From CAJMGO01 sp900557305 (lineage in GTDB: Bacteria; Bacillota_I; Bacilli_A; RF39; UBA660), in the NCBI GenBank assembly GCA_905212975.1, contig CAJMGO010000002.1, positions 44,841-108,840 of the forward strand: DNA of 64,000 nt. Direction: 5' to 3'. This document shows positions 58,979 through 64,000 of the stretch, in pieces (the stretch's first letter is position 1; each line of letters starts with the position of its first letter). The translations under genes were made by a program, and so were the position numbers. The notes under the pieces are model-generated. The model worked only from the letters and a program-made list of their open reading frames with translations, searched no databases and was not told the DNA's origin.

Positions 58979-60255
58979 TTAAGTTTAAATAAATTATAAA
59001 ATGTAACTAGTATCATACTTATAATTATGCTTATAATAAGTCCCCAAAGTCCAATATGAAAATATGAAAATATAAATAGTGCAGCGCATCTTGCTATAGT
59101 ACCTATAAGAGTTGAATACATTGATTCTTTAGCTTTACCAATTGCTTGAAGTGATGCAGAAAGAGGAGATTGTATATATTGTAATAAACAAAATGGAGCG
59201 AGTGTTTTTAAATAAAGAACTCCTTTTTTTGTACCATAAATTGTGTTAAGTAAAAATTCTGGAAATAATTCTACTATTATAGTGAATATTATTCCTATAA
59301 ATAGTGATACAAATATAGCTTGATACATCTTTGTTCTAGCGTATTTTTTATTATTATTAACATAATTTTTACTTACTATTGGAATTAATGCTTGAGATAT
59401 AGCCATTGTAAAAAATGAAGGAATCAAAAGAAGAGGAAGTACATAACCACTAATAATGCCATATTCACTAACAATAAAATTATTAGAATAACCTATATGA
59501 AGTAATATTGATGTAAGTATTATAGGTTCTAAAAAGTATCCTAAATTACCAATTAATCTATTTCCAGTAGTTGGAATTCCAATATTTAATACTTCTTTAA
59601 TTCCTGTTTTATCAATCTTAAAATCTTCTTTTGTTATATGTACATTTTTAGGCAAAAATAAATATAAAATTATTATAGATGAAATTTCACTTAATATATT
59701 TGATAAAATAGCAATTGCTATAGCGAACTCTATTCCTATTTTTATAAAAATAGGTAAAGTTATGAAAAGAAAAATAAGTCTTATTATATCTTCAAGAACA
59801 TTAGAAAAAACATGTGGAAACATTCTTTCTTTACCAAAAAAATATCCTCTTATTATAGATGAAATACTAATAAAAGGAAGTACAAATGCTATAGATAAAA
59901 CACCTAGATAAGTATCTGGTTCATGTAACATATTATAAGATATAAATTTAGCTGAGAAAAGAACAAATATAAAAAGTATTGTATTAATAAAAATGGAAAT
60001 TGGGATAACAGATATAAGTATGTTTTTTCCTCTTTGCCTTTCTTCAGAAACTAATTTTGAAATAGCTATTGGAAATCCAAGTTGACATATAGAAATTAAA
60101 GCCATAAATGTAGGCATAATAAGCATATATTTTCCAATACCTTCATCACCTAAATACCTTGTTGTAATTATTTTTATGATAAGTCCTAATATTTTTGTTA
60201 ATGCTCCTCCTATAATAAGTATTAAAGTTGACCTTATAAATTTGCTTTTTTTCAT
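58963..60255 (-). CDS. spoVB: SpoVB-type polysaccharide/lipid flippase (MOP superfamily)
   Basis: 430 aa, about twelve to fourteen helices. Start and motifs FIRSTLILIIGGALTKILGLIIKIITTRYLGDEGIGKYMLIMPTF, GFPIAISKLVSEERQRG, SIIRGYFFGKERM and SQALIPIVSKNY match the SpoVB/MurJ-like branch rather than the Wzx at 17 kb. SpoVB is required for spore cortex in B. subtilis. In B. subtilis spoVB, comN and secDF are neighbours, and the same order occurs here, which supports the name. SD AAGGAGA. No terminator is visible before the convergent CCA-like gene. Confidence 0.8.
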   Translation of the reverse strand: MKKSKFIRSTLILIIGGALTKILGLIIKIITTRYLGDEGIGKYMLIMPTFMALISICQLGFPIAISKLVSEERQRGKNILISVIPISIFINTILFIFVLFSAKFISYNMLHEPDTYLGVLSIAFVLPFISISSIIRGYFFGKERMFPHVFSNVLEDIIRLIFLFITLPIFIKIGIEFAIAIAILSNILSEISSIIILYLFLPKNVHITKEDFKIDKTGIKEVLNIGIPTTGNRLIGNLGYFLEPIILTSILLHIGYSNNFIVSEYGIISGYVLPLLLIPSFFTMAISQALIPIVSKNYVNNNKKYARTKMYQAIFVSLFIGIIFTIIVELFPEFLLNTIYGTKKGVLYLKTLAPFCLLQYIQSPLSASLQAIGKAKESMYSTLIGTIARCAALFIFSYFHIGLWGLIISIIISMILVTFYNLFKLNHFFK

Positions 60256-60285
60256 ATTTTTCTCCTTAAAAACTTTAAAAAATTC

Positions 60286-60294
60286 ATAATATCA
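60286..60294 (-). promoter_or_regulatory. -10 of the spoVB-like gene
   Basis: On the minus strand TGATATTAT (60294-60286). It overlaps the divergent comN promoter. Confidence 0.4.
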
Positions 60295-60296
60295 TA

Positions 60297-60302
60297 TATA
60301 AT
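60297..60302 (+). promoter_or_regulatory. -10 of comN-secDF
   Basis: TATAAT with TTTAAA 17 bases upstream (60274-60279). Confidence 0.45.
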
Positions 60303-60347
60303 GTATATGAATATCTGTTTTAAATTATTAAAGAATATGGTGATAAT

Positions 60348-60617
60348 ATGGATTTAGAATTTGGTACATTAGAAGAGCTTTATAAAAGGTTAAAACCTGC
60401 TTTGTTAACTAAAAAAAATGAACTAAAAAGAAGTGGGATAGAATATATAAAAGAAGAAGATATATGGAATTATTTAACTAAAGTAAAGTGGGCAAATTCA
60501 AAAAATTTATTATTATATCAAATGGTAAATGATATACTAAATGTTCCTAATATTCGAATAGAAAAATATGTAAAAGATAAAATGAGTATAAGAAATAGAA
60601 ATATATACTTTGAGTAA
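60348..60617 (+). CDS. comN: ComN-like post-transcriptional regulator
   Basis: 89 aa. LYKRLKPALLTKKNELKRSG, IEYIKEEDIWNYLTKVKW and MVNDILNVPNIRIEKYVKD fit the post-transcriptional regulator family of B. subtilis ComN (YrzD), which acts on comE mRNA. It keeps the Bacillus position between spoVB and secDF. SD GGTGAT; three bases to the next frame start. Competence genes are not in the window, so its target here is unknown. Confidence 0.75.
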   Translation: MDLEFGTLEELYKRLKPALLTKKNELKRSGIEYIKEEDIWNYLTKVKWANSKNLLLYQMVNDILNVPNIRIEKYVKDKMSIRNRNIYFE

Positions 60618-60629
60618 AGGATGGGATTT

Positions 60630-62834
60630 ATGAAAAATAAAGTTAGTTTTAAAGTTCTAATTAAATATATAATTATAATGATATTTATATTAGCTATAAG
60701 TGGATTTGGTTTTTATAAGGTATTTAATTCACTTAATTATGGTTTAGATTTAAAAGGTGGATTTGAAATTTTATATAAAGTTGATAGTATTGATGGAAGT
60801 GATGTTACTGAGGATATGGTAACAAATACTTACAAAACTATATCAAAAAGAATAGATGGTTTAGGATTAACTGAACCTAATATAGAAATTGAAGGAACAG
60901 ATAGAATTAGAATACAACTTGCTGGAGTAAAAGATTCAGATTCTGCAAGAAGTACTTTAAGTCAAGTAGCAAATTTAACATTTAGAGACACAAAAGATAA
61001 TTTAATAATGAATAGTGATGTATTAGAAGCAGGAGGAGCTTATTATCAATATGATAATTTAAAGCATACTGTTGTTCTTAAAATAAAAGATATAGACAAA
61101 TTCTTTAAAGAAACAGAAAAAATAAGAACAAGTGATAATCCAGTAATGGTTATATGGCTTGATTATAGTTATATGAAAGATTCATATACAAAGGATAAAG
61201 AAAAATGTGGTACAAGTGAATCACATTGCTTATCTGCAGCAACAATAAGTACTCAATTAACAGGTCAATATGTTACAATAACTGGTAATTTTACTGAAGA
61301 TGAAGCTAAAGAATTAGTAAATCAAATAAATTCTGGTAGTTTACCAACAAAATTAACTGAAATTTCTTCTAAAACAGTTACAGCCTCTTTTGGAGGAAAT
61401 TCTTTAAATAAAACTCTTATTGCAGGCGCTATAGGATTATTACTTGTTGTAGTATTTATGATATCAACTTATAGAGTATCAGGACTTGTAGCGTCAGTTA
61501 GCCTTATTCTTTATACATTTATATCATTCTTTATATTCTGGCTAGTAGGTGGTACACTAACTCTTCCAGGTATAGCAGCAATGTTACTTGGTATTGGTAT
61601 GGCAGTAGATTCAAATATAATTAATTTTACAAGAATAAAAGATGAATTAAAAAATGGTGTTTCATTAAAAGAAGCAAATGAAAAAGGTAATAAAAATTCA
61701 ATTGGTACAATTATAGATGCTAACGTAACAACACTTATTGTAGCAGTTATTCTATTTATATTTGGTGAAAGTAGTATAAAAGGATTTGCTACAATGCTTA
61801 TGATAAGTATATTTGCTACTATGTTTATAATGGTTATATTAACTAGAATTTTATTGAATAAAATAGTAAAAACAGGATACTTTGATAATAAAACAAAAGC
61901 ATTTATTGGAGCAAAAAACAGTTTACACATTGTAGAAAAAGCTAAAAAGTTTGATTTTGTAAAAAATAATAAATTTTATTTGATGATAGTTGGTTTAATA
62001 TTAGTATTAGGATTTGTATCAATATACTTTAAAGGATTTAAATTAAGCGTTGAATTTAAAGGTGGTACATCAATAAGTATAAATTCAGAAAATAAAATAA
62101 ATGTATCTGATGTAAAACAAGAAATTGAATCTATGGGTTATACTGTTTATGATGAAGAAATAATTAGTGATAATCAAATTGATTTAAAAGTAAATGAAAG
62201 TATATTAGAAAGTGAAATCGTAAATACACAAGAAAAGTTAGTAGATAAATTTGATGCTAGTGTTGATATAAATACAGTATCAAATATCGTAAAAAGAGAA
62301 TTAATTAAAAATGCAATAAAATCAGTTGTTATAGCTATAATTGGAATTATTATTTATATATCATTACGTTTATCATTCTCATTTGCAATAAGTGCGATTA
62401 TTGCTTTAGTACATGATGTATTAATAACAGTAATAGTATTTAGTATATTTAAACTTGAGGTTTCAACTTTATTTATAGCAGCTATTTTGTCTATTATTGG
62501 ATATTCAATAAATGATACTATAGTTACATTTGATAGAATTAAAGAAGTAAAAAATAATAAAAAGAATATAAAGAAAAAAGAAGAGTTAAAAGAAGTAATA
62601 AATGATAGTATAAAATCTACATTAACACGTAATATTTTAACTTCTATTACGACTTTAATTCCAATAATTTGTTTAATTATATTTGGTTCACATGAAATAT
62701 TTAACTTTAATATAGCTATGTTAGCAGGTTTAATTGCTGGTTCTTGTTCTTCTCTTTTCTTAGCAACCACTATATATTATTTACTTGAAAAGAAAAATGT
62801 AGGTAAATCAAAAAAGAAAAAATGGTATGAATAA
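60630..62834 (+). CDS. secDF: Protein translocase subunit SecDF (fused)
   Basis: 734 aa from ATG 60630; the ATG at 60621 directly abuts the SD AAAGG. SecDF uses the proton gradient to pull proteins out of the Sec channel. Twelve helices in two halves. SecD half: LNYGLDLKGGFEILYKV, a periplasmic P1 domain and GIGMAVDSNIINFTRIKDEL. SecF half begins near residue 430: FKGFKLSVEFKGGTSI, and IIGYSINDTIVTFDRIKEV. Fusion is typical of Firmicutes. It lies between comN and relA; the next gene follows after 30 bases. Confidence 0.95.
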   Translation: MKNKVSFKVLIKYIIIMIFILAISGFGFYKVFNSLNYGLDLKGGFEILYKVDSIDGSDVTEDMVTNTYKTISKRIDGLGLTEPNIEIEGTDRIRIQLAGVKDSDSARSTLSQVANLTFRDTKDNLIMNSDVLEAGGAYYQYDNLKHTVVLKIKDIDKFFKETEKIRTSDNPVMVIWLDYSYMKDSYTKDKEKCGTSESHCLSAATISTQLTGQYVTITGNFTEDEAKELVNQINSGSLPTKLTEISSKTVTASFGGNSLNKTLIAGAIGLLLVVVFMISTYRVSGLVASVSLILYTFISFFIFWLVGGTLTLPGIAAMLLGIGMAVDSNIINFTRIKDELKNGVSLKEANEKGNKNSIGTIIDANVTTLIVAVILFIFGESSIKGFATMLMISIFATMFIMVILTRILLNKIVKTGYFDNKTKAFIGAKNSLHIVEKAKKFDFVKNNKFYLMIVGLILVLGFVSIYFKGFKLSVEFKGGTSISINSENKINVSDVKQEIESMGYTVYDEEIISDNQIDLKVNESILESEIVNTQEKLVDKFDASVDINTVSNIVKRELIKNAIKSVVIAIIGIIIYISLRLSFSFAISAIIALVHDVLITVIVFSIFKLEVSTLFIAAILSIIGYSINDTIVTFDRIKEVKNNKKNIKKKEELKEVINDSIKSTLTRNILTSITTLIPIICLIIFGSHEIFNFNIAMLAGLIAGSCSSLFLATTIYYLLEKKNVGKSKKKKWYE

Positions 62835-62864
62835 TAAATTAAAAGATTAGGAAGTGATATCTTA

Positions 62865-64000
62865 ATGCAAGAAGTAACTTTTGAAACTTTATTTGATAAA
62901 GTAAAAACAGAAATAACTGATGAAGAAAATTTAAATTTAATAAAAAAAGCATATGAATATGCTTCATCTAAACATGAGGGTGTTAAAAGACTAACAGGGG
63001 AAGATTATATTAATCATCCTCTAAATGTCGCTTACATAATAACAAACAATGATTTTGATGCTTCAACTATATGTGCTGCACTTCTTCATGATGTAATGGA
63101 AGATTGTGATGTAACTTACGATGAATTGAAAAATGAATTTGGTGATGAGGTAGCGCGTTTAGTAGATGGTGTAACTAAAATTAATAAAATAAATTTTGAT
63201 ACAAAAGATAAGGCTGATGTAGCAAATAAAAGAAAAATTTTAGTAGCGCTTTGTGAAGATGTTAGAGTAATAATAATAAAACTAGCAGATAGACTTCATA
63301 ATATGAGAACATTATGGATTCATCCAAGAGAAAAGCAAAAAGAAAAAGCACAAGAAACGCTAGATATTTTAACACCTATATCTCATAGATTAGGTATGAG
63401 TAAAATAACTAGTGAACTAGAAGATTTATGTCTTAGATATTTAAAACCAGAAACATATTTTAGTATCGTAGAAAAATTAAATGAATCTAAAGCAGTAAGA
63501 GATCAAGTAATAAATGAAATGATGGATAGAATCATTAATTTATTAAAAGAAAATGGTATAAATGCTGAAATAAAAGGTAGATCTAAAAGTATATATAGTA
63601 TTTATAAAAAACTTGCTAAAGGTAGAAAATGGAATGATATATATGATTTTTTGGCGCTTCGTGTATTTGTAAATACGGAACAAGAATGTTATCAAGCATT
63701 AGGAATAATTCATTCTAAATATAGACCTATACCTAAAAGAGTAAAAGATTATATAGCAAGTCCTAAAACAAATATGTATCAATCTCTTCATACAACTGTA
63801 TTTGGAATAGATGGACATCTTTTTGAAATACAAATTAGAACATATGAAATGGATGAAGTAGCAGAACGTGGTATTGCAGCTCACTTTGCATATAAAGAAA
63901 GCGCAACAGGTCAAGGCAAAGCAGAATTTAAAAATCAAATGGAACAAAAACTTCAAGTATTTAGAAATATACTCGAATTAAATAATGAAGCTCAAACAGA
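62865..64000 (+). CDS. relA: Bifunctional (p)ppGpp synthetase/hydrolase, 3' end outside window
   Basis: The frame is open from ATG 62865 (SD AGGAAGTGAT) to the end of the window, giving 378 codons of a protein usually about 730 long. Hydrolase domain: HEGVKRLTGEDYINHPLNVA and the HD motif LLHDVMED (residues 75-80), intact. Synthetase domain (about 235-370): GRSKSIYSIYKKLAKG, YDFLALRVFV, the substrate loop NMYQSLHTTVFG, and EIQIRTYEMDEVAERGIAAHFAYKES. The Met in NMYQSLHT is the Bacillus form. The C-terminal regulatory domains are beyond the window. In B. subtilis secDF and relA are also close neighbours. Confidence 0.95.
   Translation, partial: MQEVTFETLFDKVKTEITDEENLNLIKKAYEYASSKHEGVKRLTGEDYINHPLNVAYIITNNDFDASTICAALLHDVMEDCDVTYDELKNEFGDEVARLVDGVTKINKINFDTKDKADVANKRKILVALCEDVRVIIIKLADRLHNMRTLWIHPREKQKEKAQETLDILTPISHRLGMSKITSELEDLCLRYLKPETYFSIVEKLNESKAVRDQVINEMMDRIINLLKENGINAEIKGRSKSIYSIYKKLAKGRKWNDIYDFLALRVFVNTEQECYQALGIIHSKYRPIPKRVKDYIASPKTNMYQSLHTTVFGIDGHLFEIQIRTYEMDEVAERGIAAHFAYKESATGQGKAEFKNQMEQKLQVFRNILELNNEAQT

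Noticed and set aside
61511..62770. Two minus-strand open frames (139 and 138 codons) within secDF
   Set aside because: Opposite conserved SecD/SecF membrane motifs; low-complexity reverse reading.
1..64000. Mycoplasma-type code (TGA = Trp)
   Set aside because: Trp is encoded by TGG in all conserved positions checked, and TGA ends genes, for example at 7106-7108 and 48255-48257.

Overview
The window is a very AT-rich chromosomal segment of a Bacillota (Firmicutes) bacterium. Several genes point to the Bacilli side, near the Mollicutes/Erysipelotrichia and the uncultured gut lineages related to them. These include the order sepF-divIVA-ileS, the order spoVB-comN-secDF-relA, parE-parC, yneF, a Bacillus-type Rel, homodimeric GlyRS, and a T-box leader. 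The genetic code is standard: TGG encodes Trp throughout, and TGA, TAG and TAA all serve as stops. A sigma-K homologue and a SpoVB-type flippase suggest a sporulating lineage or one descended from it. Genes start after strong Shine-Dalgarno sites (AAGGAG or AGGTGAT). Most promoters I can read are extended -10 elements (TGnTATAAT), and nearly every transcription unit ends in a short hairpin plus T-run.

Layout. 1-4.7 kb: end of an unidentified protein, a small Cys-rich protein, an MgtA-type Mg2+ ATPase, an orphan MraZ/AbrB-like protein and a Cys-motif protein. 4.7-8.3 kb: three tandem Tim44-like/zinc-ribbon paralogues, then an ASCH protein and a NERD protein. 8.3-25.0 kb: a large surface polysaccharide locus. 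It holds an initiating sugar-phosphate transferase, DUF4422 protein, two GT4 enzymes, a COG5610-like HAD protein, Wzy-like polymerase, Glf, GT2, Wzx-like flippase, ATP-grasp ligase, SDR, DegT aminotransferase, GalE, and a fused nucleotidyltransferase-aminotransferase. Glf plus GalE predicts galactofuranose in the polymer. 25-28.2 kb: VanZ-like protein, a DUF1016 nuclease gene broken by an in-frame TAG, a DUF3048 lipoprotein and a small membrane protein. 28.2-42 kb: parE-parC, yneF, a VanY-type carboxypeptidase, trxB, a zinc-ribbon membrane protein, a DinD/Bro-N protein, sigK, a DUF1848 protein, an LCP ligase with a DUF6273-like partner and another zinc-ribbon membrane protein. 42-51.4 kb: clpP, a nucleoside kinase, gap, glyS, orphan genes, mgtC, sepF and divIVA. 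51.4-64 kb: T-box plus ileS, an LRR protein, HU, a short CCA-enzyme-like protein, spoVB, comN, secDF and a truncated relA.

How the genes fit together. The polysaccharide locus makes lipid-linked repeats on the inner face of the membrane, flips them and polymerises them. The LCP protein at 38.7 kb is a plausible ligase attaching the product to peptidoglycan. SepF and DivIVA are the tail of the division cluster. SecDF, Rel, GlyRS and IleRS are housekeeping.

The strongest unusual signals are: an IleRS whose class I HxGH signature reads G-I-H-H; an intracellular LRR protein ending in a transglutaminase-like fold that has lost its catalytic Cys and His; the nucleotidyltransferase-aminotransferase fusion; a mosaic tandem duplication of secreted Tim44-like proteins; the amber-interrupted DUF1016 gene; and a codon-usage block inside the polysaccharide locus. 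I saw no tRNA, rRNA, CRISPR array, insertion sequence or replication origin.
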